Under the pieces are notes generated by a model, which saw only the letters and a list, made by a program, of their open reading frames with translations, was not told the DNA's origin and did no database searches. Shown here one piece after another: positions 1 through 6,317 of a stretch of DNA of 14,765 nucleotides; position 1 is the stretch's first letter, and every line of letters starts with the position of its first letter. Origin of the DNA: an uncultured Bacteroidota bacterium. Its GTDB lineage: Bacteria; Bacteroidota; Bacteroidia; Chitinophagales; Chitinophagaceae. The position numbers and the translations under genes are program-made. The DNA is taken from assembly GCA_903906615.1 (NCBI GenBank), contig CAIVKT010000456.1, positions 1-14,765 on the forward strand, in the 5' to 3' direction.

Positions 1-31
1 AGGTTTACCTCTTATCAGCCTGCACCAGTTG

Positions 32-81
32 CCGCGGCCTTTAGGCCGTGGTGCGATAAAAATAAGGTTGGCTTTAGCCAA
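32..81. repeat. Pair of small intergenic palindromes (hairpin unit A)
   Basis: Two inverted repeats lie close together. The first has arms at 32-39 and 44-51 (CCGCGGCC and GGCCGTGG, one G-T wobble) around TTTA. The second is TTGGCT-TT-AGCCAA at 68-81. An AT-rich linker ending in AAGGTTGGCT joins them. The arrangement resembles the pair at 11012-11068, so the two are probably copies of one dispersed intergenic repeat family. No gene is visible in 1-189. Function is unknown; mRNA 3'-end protection or termination are possible roles. Confidence 0.5.
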
Positions 82-189
82 AACGCTCACAGGAACAGTC
101 GCAATGTATAACAGGTATTATTAGCAACTGCAAATAAAATCTAATCAAAGAGCGGCCAGTTGGTAATGAAATTTCAGGTATTGAGCACT

Positions 190-226
190 CCAGATTTGAC
201 AACTTTTAAAAAGTTGTCAAATCTGG
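190..226. repeat. 37-base near-perfect palindrome
   Basis: Arms 190-207 (CCAGATTTGACAACTTTT) and 209-226 are exact reverse complements separated by one base. The transcript would fold into a very stable stem from either strand. There is no long U run after it, so it is not a classical intrinsic terminator. From memory, similar palindromes recur between genes in Bacteroidota; this was not checked. It could be a bidirectional terminator or a REP-like element. Confidence 0.6.
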
Positions 227-239
227 TATTGTAATAAAA

Positions 240-269
240 TTGACGACTATTTTTTATTATTTATCTTCG
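240..269 (+). promoter_or_regulatory. Candidate Bacteroidota promoter for the membrane protein at 277
   Basis: TTG at 240-242 and TATCTTCG at 262-269 are 19 bases apart, which fits TTG-N19-TAnnTTTG with one mismatch (C for T). If used, transcription would begin around 273-276, almost at the GTG start codon, so the message would be nearly leaderless. That makes either the promoter or the chosen start doubtful. Confidence 0.35.
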
Positions 270-276
270 GCACTAA

Positions 277-1881
277 GTGAATCATCAAAAGATAGCAAAG
301 GCGTTACTCATTGCGGGCTGTGTGCTTTGCCTGCTACAGGTATGGCTGCCCGCATACTACCTCACCGGTGATGGCCCCTGCCATGTGTATAATGCCCGCA
401 TACTGCATGATCTGTGGATAGGTAAGGATGCTGCGTTTTACACACGCTTCTTCGAGGTGAGCCACCATCCTGATCCCAACTGGCTGTCGTCTATAGTAAT
501 TGCGGTATTGATGTTTGTGGTAAAGGGCGCAGTGGCCGAGCAAATATTTCTTACGGTATATGCCGGCTTGTATGTGTCGGGTTTTTACCTGCTGCTGCGC
601 AAGATAAGCAGTAATGCGCCTTACTGGCCGCTGGTTATTTTCCTCTTTGTATTTACACATGCGCTCTCCAAGGGGTTTTATAATTTCTCCTTCAGCATAG
701 CATTTTATTTTTGGATGGTATGGGCGTGGCTGCGTTTTTTAGAGCGCAGGACGGTGGTCAATGGTGCGTTGTTTTTCCTGTTTGTGGCACTGGCATTTTT
801 TACGCACCTGTTGTCGTTCGCGTTGGGGGTGTTCACCTGTGCTATGCTGGTGGTGTCGTACGCTATAGCTTATGCGCAGGGCAGTGCAGGGGAGAAACTA
901 AAGGGCTTTTTTATAAACTATACGGCATGGCTGGCCTTGCTTGTTGCGCCCTTCCTGGTATTGATGATTGCCTTTACGCAAAAACAAGGTGGTATGCAAC
1001 TGCACCTCGGTTTGTTCAAAGACCGTATACCTGACTTACTTCAGTTTCGCTACATCATCAACATGGACCTTGCAGAAAGGCCATACACACTGCTGGCGGG
1101 TGTGGTGATACTATTATTGCTCGCCGCTTCCGGTATTATGTACCTGCAAAGGTTCCGGGTCAATAAATACGATGGGTTTATTGTTAGCCTGTTGCTGGTG
1201 GTGTTTGTATATTTCTGTTTCCCGGAGGCGTTTTTGGGCAGGCTCATACTCATATCCCTGCGGGTGCAGTTGTTTGTATTTATACTGGCAGTATGCTGCA
1301 TCAGCTATATGCTGCCATCAGCTAAAGTGAGGAATGGGGCAGGGGTGTTGCTGTTCAGTTGCTTCGTTGCCCTTGGGGTAATAAGGATAGCCTGCCTGCA
1401 ACGGGCTACAGAAGGCGTGGCCGATTATACATCTGCCCGCGGCTATATAAAACCTTACTCGGTGGTGCTGCCCCTCGACTTTTGCCCCAATGGCCGCGAC
1501 CAAAAGGGACAATATATTGCCGATGCCAACTGGCTCTTCTCCCATGCCTCCGAATATATGGGTACAGAAAAGCCCATGATCATTCTCGACAACTACGAAG
1601 CCAATATGGGCTACTTTCCCCTCAACTGGATGGAGGGGGTGAACCCTTACCACCACCTCAGCACAGGCAACGGAATAGAGGGCCAGCCCCCCGGCGCTGA
1701 TATTGCAGGCTACACCAAAAACACGGGTGTGCAGATAGACTATATACTGATGTGGTGCTACGATGCTAAAGTGGCAGATGATGATGGGTATTATAAGCTA
1801 CAAGCACAGATAGATGCAGGGTATCACCGGGTATACGCATCGCCATCGGGGCGGACGATGTTATGGGAGAAAAATAAGTGA
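277..1881 (+). CDS. Polytopic membrane protein, GT-C glycosyltransferase-like
   Basis: This is a 534-residue integral membrane protein. Hydrophobic segments fill residues 5-373, and residues 375-534 form a soluble domain with little resemblance to anything I recognise. The loop after the first helix reads LTGDGPCHVYNA (Asp32). This is the position where GT-C lipid-sugar-dependent glycosyltransferases carry their catalytic acidic residue, so a glycosyltransferase role is plausible but not proven. Translation is placed at GTG 277 because it precedes the first membrane helix and no in-frame ATG lies before the helix bundle begins. The gene converges on the response regulator with only 3 bases between stop codons, leaving no room for a separate terminator. 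Base composition is moderate, unlike the AT-rich neighbour. It could also be a polymerase-like or flippase-like protein. Confidence 0.6.
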   Translation: MNHQKIAKALLIAGCVLCLLQVWLPAYYLTGDGPCHVYNARILHDLWIGKDAAFYTRFFEVSHHPDPNWLSSIVIAVLMFVVKGAVAEQIFLTVYAGLYVSGFYLLLRKISSNAPYWPLVIFLFVFTHALSKGFYNFSFSIAFYFWMVWAWLRFLERRTVVNGALFFLFVALAFFTHLLSFALGVFTCAMLVVSYAIAYAQGSAGEKLKGFFINYTAWLALLVAPFLVLMIAFTQKQGGMQLHLGLFKDRIPDLLQFRYIINMDLAERPYTLLAGVVILLLLAASGIMYLQRFRVNKYDGFIVSLLLVVFVYFCFPEAFLGRLILISLRVQLFVFILAVCCISYMLPSAKVRNGAGVLLFSCFVALGVIRIACLQRATEGVADYTSARGYIKPYSVVLPLDFCPNGRDQKGQYIADANWLFSHASEYMGTEKPMIILDNYEANMGYFPLNWMEGVNPYHHLSTGNGIEGQPPGADIAGYTKNTGVQIDYILMWCYDAKVADDDGYYKLQAQIDAGYHRVYASPSGRTMLWEKNK

Positions 1882-1884
1882 GTA

Positions 1885-2559
1885 TTAGTGAGCGACCAGG
1901 TGGTCTGGTATATCAAAAATGACACCTTCTTCAAATGCCCGGAAAACAAGATTGCTTCGTGTGCGGGCGTTAAGTTTTACTAAGAGTGCTGCTATATTGT
2001 TATCTATGGTCCTTTTACTTAGATGTATTGCTTTGCCTATTTCATCGGAAGTAAGCCCTAAGGCGCAATGCTCCAGTATAGCAATTTGATGTTCGCTGAA
2101 TTCTTCTTTTATACTGCTGGCAGTGTTTATCCCATTTGGGAAGTGTTCGTTTATAATGCCGGAATGATAATACCCATTTGTGTATATTTCTATAATTGCT
2201 TTCTCTAATTCGCGGGGATGTGTGTCTTTATTTAAGAAACTATGTGCGCCGTGCCTCATCATTTTCAATATTGCGTACTTGCTTTTATACATCGATAATG
2301 CAAGCCCTTTTATAAAAGGGTATTCAGTCTTTATTTGCTTCATTGTTTTGTAACCGTCCAATTCCGGCATAGAAACATCTATGATGCAAACATCTGGTTG
2401 GTATGAACTTGCCTTTATTTTAGCCAACAACTCTGCGCCATCTGCTGCAACGATCATTACTTGAAATCTGTCGTTCATTTCATGTAACAGAGATACTACT
2501 CCATTTCTTACCAAGTGTTGGTCTTCGCAATAAGCAATATGTATAACGGGCTCGAGCAT
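1885..2559 (-). CDS. NarL/LuxR-family response regulator, orphan
   Basis: The 224-residue protein has a receiver domain at about residues 5-125 and a LuxR-type helix-turn-helix at about 153-215. The receiver shows the acidic pair E12-D13, the phosphoacceptor D61 in CIIDVSMPELDG, the switch Ser89 and the conserved Lys111 in FLNKD. In the C-terminal domain, EHQIAILEHCALGLTSDEIG followed by LSKRTIDNNIAALLVKLNA is the usual DNA-binding pattern. It should act as a phosphorylation-controlled transcription factor in the cytoplasm. No histidine kinase lies beside it. It is transcribed away from the lipoprotein gene across a spacer with two identical dyads, the likely binding sites. The gene is AT-rich compared with the paa and atp genes. 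The ATG is at 2557-2559. Confidence 0.92.
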   Translation of the reverse strand: MLEPVIHIAYCEDQHLVRNGVVSLLHEMNDRFQVMIVAADGAELLAKIKASSYQPDVCIIDVSMPELDGYKTMKQIKTEYPFIKGLALSMYKSKYAILKMMRHGAHSFLNKDTHPRELEKAIIEIYTNGYYHSGIINEHFPNGINTASSIKEEFSEHQIAILEHCALGLTSDEIGKAIHLSKRTIDNNIAALLVKLNARTRSNLVFRAFEEGVIFDIPDHLVAH

Positions 2560-2619
2560 TCTTTTTTTTGTGAAAGTAGATTTTTAGGCAGAAAGCAACG
2601 ACAACTTTTTTGTTAATGG

Positions 2620-2636
2620 CTCTAAATAATTTAGAG
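2620..2636. promoter_or_regulatory. Palindrome overlapping the first dyad
   Basis: CTCTAAAT at 2620-2627 and ATTTAGAG at 2629-2636 are exact reverse complements around one A. The right arm shares its AGAG with the dyad at 2633-2648, giving three alternating CTCT/AGAG half-sites in a row. This looks like a compound operator close to the response-regulator gene, which begins 60 bases away. Confidence 0.4.
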
Positions 2637-2650
2637 TATTTATACTCTTG
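2631..2650. promoter_or_regulatory. Dyad operator candidate, copy 1
   Basis: A 20-base sequence starting TTAGAG and ending CTCTTG is repeated exactly at 2719-2738. Its core AGAGTA-TTTA-TACTCT (2633-2648) is a perfect dyad with 6-base arms. Size and symmetry fit a dimeric LuxR/NarL-type regulator such as the adjacent gene product. Copy 1 lies nearer the regulator gene, so autoregulation is possible. Confidence 0.5.
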
Positions 2651-2687
2651 ACTTTTGCATTTGCTATGTGTTTATTACCGCAATAAA

Positions 2688-2804
2688 ATGCACGAATCAT
2701 TAACAAAAAGCAACTCAATTAGAGTATTTATACTCTTGCTGCTTATCTGGACAGTTCCAATATTTGTCATCATAAATGGTAAGTCTACCAAAGACAGCCA
2801 GTGA
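2688..2804 (+). CDS. Possible 38-residue single-pass membrane peptide
   Basis: An open frame begins with ATG 2688 and ends with TGA 2802-2804. It encodes a polar N-terminus (MHESLTKSNSIR), about 18 hydrophobic residues (VFILLLLIWTVPIFVII) and a polar tail (NGKSTKDSQ). The stop lies 5 bases before the ATG of the lipoprotein gene, which is normal operon spacing. Against it, the frame runs through the second dyad copy and the candidate promoter at 2736-2766; if that promoter is the real one, the peptide is not made from it. No family is recognised. It may be an accidental frame. Confidence 0.3.
   Translation: MHESLTKSNSIRVFILLLLIWTVPIFVIINGKSTKDSQ
2719..2738. promoter_or_regulatory. Dyad operator candidate, copy 2
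   Basis: This is the exact second copy of the 20-base sequence at 2631-2650, with starts 88 bases apart. Its core dyad 2721-2736 runs directly into a TTG (2736-2738) that can serve as the -33 element of the lipoprotein promoter. A regulator bound here would touch RNA polymerase. Confidence 0.5.
2736..2766 (+). promoter_or_regulatory. Candidate promoter for the lipoprotein unit
   Basis: TTG at 2736-2738 and AATATTTG at 2759-2766 are 20 bases apart; the second element differs from TAnnTTTG by one base. Transcription would begin near 2770, giving a leader of about 40 bases before ATG 2810. The overlap of the -33 element with dyad copy 2 suggests direct control by a bound regulator. Confidence 0.4.
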
Positions 2805-2809
2805 ATAAT

Positions 2810-3730
2810 ATGAAAAAGATAGCTTTTTTTATGCCGCTTATTTTTGCCCTGTGTATTATTATTATTATTATTATTTCAAGTTGCAATAAGAGAAATGACA
2901 TTAATTCGACTAATGTAATAACATTGAAACATCCTGCGATGGCTGCAAGGGATACATTTGCAACTGATTCAGCTATAATTATAGCTTATGCCAATGTAGG
3001 AACATTACACAATCAGGGTTTAGATTCTGTATATAATCGCTTGGTTGCATTCAAGGCCCAACAGGTTAACATATATGGGTCATTCAAATGCAGTAAATCT
3101 CAAATTTTTGGAATCTGCAACCAAGGATCAATGGATTTTGTGAATGGACAATTTCAATTAAGTGTCGCAAATTATGACACGTTGTTTAATTTTTGGTCAG
3201 GATATTTATTGGATTTTGAAGAAAATAATGTTGCATACAATCCAGCATACATATCACAACATGGGATTTCAATATCTCCAGCCTTAACAAACTGCATAAC
3301 AGATATTACAACGATTGGAGAAAATAATAATTTAAGTTATGCGGATAAATGTACTGCTTGGGACAACTATCTAAATTCAAAAATTGACTCGTTCTCAAAT
3401 GATGCAGAAAAAGCCGGATTGGTAGCAGGAATAAATGTAGCAAAAGCATCGTATCTTTACTGGTCAGATCCATCGAACGTTAGCAAATGGCAGTATTTAC
3501 TAAGTGATTTAACCCAAGCAAGGATTACGTCTGTTAATAGCGATGCGGCGAAAGCTGATGTTGCTGGTGCTATTGGTGGCGGTATTCGTGGAGCAATAGG
3601 AGGGTTTGCGGCAACAGGTCCAGTAGGTGCTGCATGTGGTGGAGCTGTAGGTGCACTCACTGGTGCATTAGTTAGTTCAGCATCCAGTATTTGCTGGGCT
3701 CAGGTTTGGTCTTGGGTAGGCTGGAATTGA
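2810..3730 (+). CDS. Lipoprotein with C-terminal glycine-zipper segment
   Basis: The protein of about 306 residues begins MKKIAFFMPLIFALC, runs through seven isoleucines and meets an ISSC lipobox (Cys25 from this ATG), so it should be lipidated and exported. ATG 2810 is preferred over GTG 2801, nine bases upstream in frame. The middle is asparagine- and serine-rich with four cysteines (in KCSK, GICN, TNCI and DKCT). The last 58 residues change character: AGAIGGGIRGAIGGF followed by ATGPVGAACGGAVGALTGAL, then a tryptophan-rich end (CWAQVWSWVGWN). Such GxxxG-rich tails insert in membranes in bacteriocins and glycine-zipper proteins. No known family is recognised for the body. It is followed after 10 bases by a small membrane protein, and the pair ends at a terminator. 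The gene is strikingly AT-rich compared with paa and atp. Confidence 0.75.
   Translation: MKKIAFFMPLIFALCIIIIIIISSCNKRNDINSTNVITLKHPAMAARDTFATDSAIIIAYANVGTLHNQGLDSVYNRLVAFKAQQVNIYGSFKCSKSQIFGICNQGSMDFVNGQFQLSVANYDTLFNFWSGYLLDFEENNVAYNPAYISQHGISISPALTNCITDITTIGENNNLSYADKCTAWDNYLNSKIDSFSNDAEKAGLVAGINVAKASYLYWSDPSNVSKWQYLLSDLTQARITSVNSDAAKADVAGAIGGGIRGAIGGFAATGPVGAACGGAVGALTGALVSSASSICWAQVWSWVGWN
2855..2875 (+). repeat. (ATT)7 microsatellite in the signal-peptide region
   Basis: Seven tandem ATT codons encode the isoleucine run directly before the lipobox. Slippage would change the length of the hydrophobic core in whole codons without shifting the frame. Confidence 0.8.
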
Positions 3731-3740
3731 TAAATAGTAT

Positions 3741-3941
3741 ATGAAAAGATTCATAAAATTGTTCGCATTCTTTTTTTCTATTAATCTGCTCGGTATGTTT
3801 CTTTTGGATACAAAAAGAATATTTACAACCGAATATATTCTTGGAGAAGTATTTATTTCGTTAATCCTCACTTTGTGTTTTTATGAAGGGGGTGGACCAT
3901 TTTTTAACCTTTTTAAAAAGTGGAAATCTGACAGAAAATAG
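3741..3941 (+). CDS. Small two-helix membrane protein
   Basis: This 66-residue protein has a basic start (MKRFIK), a hydrophobic helix at about residues 7-22, a short DTKR linker, a second helix at about 31-48, and a basic tail after a GGG turn (FFNLFKKWKSDRK). The positive ends suggest that both termini are cytoplasmic. It starts 10 bases after the lipoprotein stop and is followed by the terminator at 3975, so the two genes are probably co-transcribed. Size and position resemble immunity proteins of bacteriocins, but no immunity family is recognised and this is only an analogy. It shares the low GC of the block. Confidence 0.65.
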   Translation: MKRFIKLFAFFFSINLLGMFLLDTKRIFTTEYILGEVFISLILTLCFYEGGGPFFNLFKKWKSDRK

Positions 3942-3974
3942 CTTCGGTGAACAATTAAGGTGTAAGTGATAATT

Positions 3975-4006
3975 CCTACGTTTATGCAAATAAACGTAGG
4001 TTTTTT
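3975..4006 (+). terminator. Intrinsic terminator after the lipoprotein unit
   Basis: Arms CCTACGTTTAT (3975-3985) and ATAAACGTAGG (3990-4000) pair over 11 bases around a GCAA loop, followed by six T residues. It should end transcription of 2810-3941 and insulate paaA, whose promoter lies about 100 bases further on. Confidence 0.88.
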
Positions 4007-4106
4007 GTTCACTGATATAAAGAAATATAGATTCAATTTTACTTATCTTGGTAACTTCCGAAGGCTATCTCAAATCACAGGTAGCCTTTGTATTTAGTAG
4101 TTAGCC

Positions 4107-4136
4107 TTGTGGTCTATGGTTATTATCGTATATTTG
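4107..4136 (+). promoter_or_regulatory. Bacteroidota-type promoter of paaABC
   Basis: TTG at 4107-4109 and TATATTTG at 4129-4136 are 19 bases apart, a full match to TTG-N19-TAnnTTTG. Transcription would begin around 4141-4143, giving a leader of about 15 bases before the paaA ATG at 4158. I see no obvious PaaR or TetR-type palindrome overlapping it. Confidence 0.7.
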
Positions 4137-4157
4137 TAGTCATAAATTCCCTAATAA

Positions 4158-5108
4158 ATGACTGTTCATTCTTTCCAGGAGCATTTTGATAAAAAGATTG
4201 ATGGCGATGTGGCCATAGAGCCGCGCGACTGGATGCCTGATGATTACCGTAAAACGCTGATCAGGCAGATATCGCAGCACGCGCACAGCGAGATCGTAGG
4301 TATGCTGCCCGAGGGCAACTGGATATCGCGCGCCCCCAGCCTGCGCCGCAAGGCCGTATTGCTGGCCAAGGTGCAGGACGAGGCAGGCCACGGCCTGTAC
4401 CTGTACAGCGCTGCCGAAACACTGGGCATAACCCGCGATGAACTGTATGAACAGCTGCACAGCGGCAAGGCCAAATACTCATCTATATTCAATTACCCCA
4501 CACTTACCTGGGCCGATATGGGCGCCATAGGTTGGCTGGTAGATGGCGCTGCCATTATGAACCAGGTGCCCCTGTGCCGCTGCTCTTACGGGCCGTATGC
4601 GCGTGCTATGGTGCGGGTGTGCAAGGAGGAAAGCTTCCACCAAAGGCAGGGCTACGAGATCATGCTCACGCTGGCTAATGGTGCGCCGATGCAGAAGAAA
4701 ATGGCGCAGGACGCGCTGGACCGCTGGTGGTGGCCATCGCTCATGATGTTTGGCCCGCCGGATGCGGAGAGCGGCAACACAGAGCAGAGCATGAGGTGGC
4801 GCATCAAGCGGCTGACCAATGATGAGTTGCGCCAGAAGTTTATTGATGTCACTGTAGAGCAGGCCAATATCCTTGGCCTCACCATACCTGATAAAGACCT
4901 GAAATGGAACGAAGAGCGCGGGCATTATGATTCCGGGGCTATAAACTGGGATGAATTCTGGAACGTGGTAAAGGGCAATGGCCCCTGCAACAAGCAGCGC
5001 CTCGACACACGCAAAAAAGCCTGGGCCGATGGCCAGTGGGTAAGGGATGCGGCAATGGCACATGCCGAGAAAAGAAAAGCACGTAAAGCAACTGCGAAGG
5101 CAGCATAA
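4158..5108 (+). CDS. paaA: 1,2-phenylacetyl-CoA epoxidase, catalytic subunit PaaA
   Basis: PaaA is the catalytic di-iron subunit of the multicomponent oxygenase that converts phenylacetyl-CoA to the ring 1,2-epoxide. This is the first committed step of aerobic phenylacetate breakdown, in the cytoplasm. The 316 residues are close to the usual length of about 310. Ferritin-like metal-binding motifs are visible: E45 in AHSEIVG, E75 and H78 in [10 protein letters not shown], and E158 and H161 in [10 protein letters not shown]129 in WLVDGA is the likely remaining ligand. The stretch [13 protein letters not shown] is typical of the family. The last 25 residues are rich in Lys and Ala. ATG 4158 follows a consensus promoter, and paaB begins 5 bases after the stop. 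Confidence 0.97.
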   Translation: MTVHSFQEHFDKKIDGDVAIEPRDWMPDDYRKTLIRQISQHAHSEIVGMLPEGNWISRAPSLRRKAVLLAKVQDEAGHGLYLYSAAETLGITRDELYEQLHSGKAKYSSIFNYPTLTWADMGAIGWLVDGAAIMNQVPLCRCSYGPYARAMVRVCKEESFHQRQGYEIMLTLANGAPMQKKMAQDALDRWWWPSLMMFGPPDAESGNTEQSMRWRIKRLTNDELRQKFIDVTVEQANILGLTIPDKDLKWNEERGHYDSGAINWDEFWNVVKGNGPCNKQRLDTRKKAWADGQWVRDAAMAHAEKRKARKATAKAA

Positions 5109-5113
5109 CCAAC

Positions 5114-5416
5114 ATGGCACAACAGACAACAAATAAGAACGAATGGCCGCTGTGGGAGGTATTCATCCGCAGCAAGGCAGGGCTTGATCATAAACACGCA
5201 GGCAGCCTTCATGCAGCAGATGCTGAGATGGCTATAGAGAACGCCCGCGATGTATATACCCGCCGTATGGAGGGTGTAAGCATATGGGTGGTGGAAAGCA
5301 CGAACATCCATGCCTCCGACCCCGGCGACGCAGAGTCGCTCTACGACCCGGCAAATGATAAAATATACCGTCACCCTACATTTTATAACCTGCCCGATGC
5401 AGTGAAGTATATGTAG
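5114..5416 (+). CDS. paaB: 1,2-phenylacetyl-CoA epoxidase subunit PaaB
   Basis: PaaB is a small subunit of the phenylacetyl-CoA epoxidase, thought to bridge PaaAC heterodimers. The 100 residues fit the family (about 95 in E. coli). Characteristic stretches are WPLWEVFIRSKAGLDHKHAGSLHA near the start, in which the strand and HxHxGS-like loop are conserved, and then AIENARDVYTRR and GVSIWVVES. It lies between paaA (5 bases) and paaC (15 bases) and must be translated from the same message. Confidence 0.96.
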   Translation: MAQQTTNKNEWPLWEVFIRSKAGLDHKHAGSLHAADAEMAIENARDVYTRRMEGVSIWVVESTNIHASDPGDAESLYDPANDKIYRHPTFYNLPDAVKYM

Positions 5417-5431
5417 GCCCAAAGCAGTACA

Positions 5432-6259
5432 ATGAACGATCAGAAAGCACTATTACAATATACTTTGCGCCTGGCAGATGACGGGCTGATACTTGGGCAC
5501 CGGCTGAGCGAGTGGTGTGGCCATGGCCCCATACTGGAGCAGGACATAGCCCTTACCAATACCGCGCTTGATCACCTGGGCCGTGCGCGCAGCCTGTACC
5601 AATATGCAGCGGCACTGTTCAATACATTGCCGGAGGCAGATAAGGCTACCTTCTTCACCTCTGTGTCGCTGCAAAAGGAAGTAAGCGAAGGCACTGCGAT
5701 CGATGAAGACGACCTGGCCTATCTGCGCGATGGCTGGGACTACCGGAATGTGTTGCTGGTAGAGCGCCCGAATGAAGACTGGGCATATACGGTAGCTCGC
5801 TCCTTTTTTTACGATGCGTTCAACTCACTATTTTTTAAAGAGCTGGCAAAAAGCAACGATGAGTCGCTGGCGGCAATAGCAGAGAAGTCGCTGAAGGAAG
5901 TGACCTACCACCTGCGCTGGAGCAGCGAATGGTGTGTGCGCCTGGGCGATGGCACAGACGAGAGCCATGCGCGTATGCAGCAGGCTATAAATGAGCTGTG
6001 GGCATATACGGGTGAGCTGTTTACGATGAATGATGCTGATGCTGCGGTTGCAGCGCAGGGTATTGGTATGGACCTGGCAGCACTGAGGCCACAATGGAAA
6101 GAACTGGTGGCCTTGGTGTTTGATGAGGCTACGATGGCTATGCCGGCAGATGCTTGGATGCACACAGGAGGTAAGGATGGCCGCCATACCGAATACCTGG
6201 GCTATATACTGGCCGAACTACAGTTCGTTCAGCGTGCGTATCCGGGTATGGAGTGGTAA
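5432..6259 (+). CDS. paaC: 1,2-phenylacetyl-CoA epoxidase subunit PaaC
   Basis: PaaC is the structural partner of PaaA: it has the ferritin-like fold and supports the PaaA active site but does not hold the catalytic iron. The 275 residues are slightly longer than the E. coli protein (about 248). Recognisable parts are LADDGLILGHRLSEWCGHGP at the start, DIALTNTALDHLGRAR, the helix KEVTYHLRWSSEWCVRLGDG, and the closing GGKDGRHTEYLGYILAEL, a hallmark of the family. It is the last gene of the contiguous paaABC run. The next gene is a glycosyltransferase 58 bases on, not paaD as in the usual paaABCDE order. Confidence 0.96.
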   Translation: MNDQKALLQYTLRLADDGLILGHRLSEWCGHGPILEQDIALTNTALDHLGRARSLYQYAAALFNTLPEADKATFFTSVSLQKEVSEGTAIDEDDLAYLRDGWDYRNVLLVERPNEDWAYTVARSFFYDAFNSLFFKELAKSNDESLAAIAEKSLKEVTYHLRWSSEWCVRLGDGTDESHARMQQAINELWAYTGELFTMNDADAAVAAQGIGMDLAALRPQWKELVALVFDEATMAMPADAWMHTGGKDGRHTEYLGYILAELQFVQRAYPGMEW

Positions 6260-6317
6260 GGATTTTTCATGATCTTATGTATGGGTAATAGTGTGCCGTG
6301 CATGTTTTCTTCAGCCT

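Noticed and set aside
4046..4053. TATCTTGG as a second promoter element before paaA
   Set aside because: There is no TTG at 19-21 bases upstream, while the element at 4107-4136 is a full match.
4061..4088. Hairpin AAGGCTATC / GGTAGCCTT as a terminator
   Set aside because: The loop is 10 bases, the stem has a wobble and no T tract follows; the real terminator is at 3975-4006. It may have some regulatory role upstream of paaA but nothing supports it.
4479..5132. Reverse-strand open frames opposite paaA and paaB
   Set aside because: They are fully covered by conserved PaaA and PaaB, and no promoter or start context supports them.
6291..6317. Upstream GTG start for the GT39-like gene
   Set aside because: It adds nine residues (MCRACFLQP) before the ATG-led, typical N-terminus; ATG 6318 is simpler.
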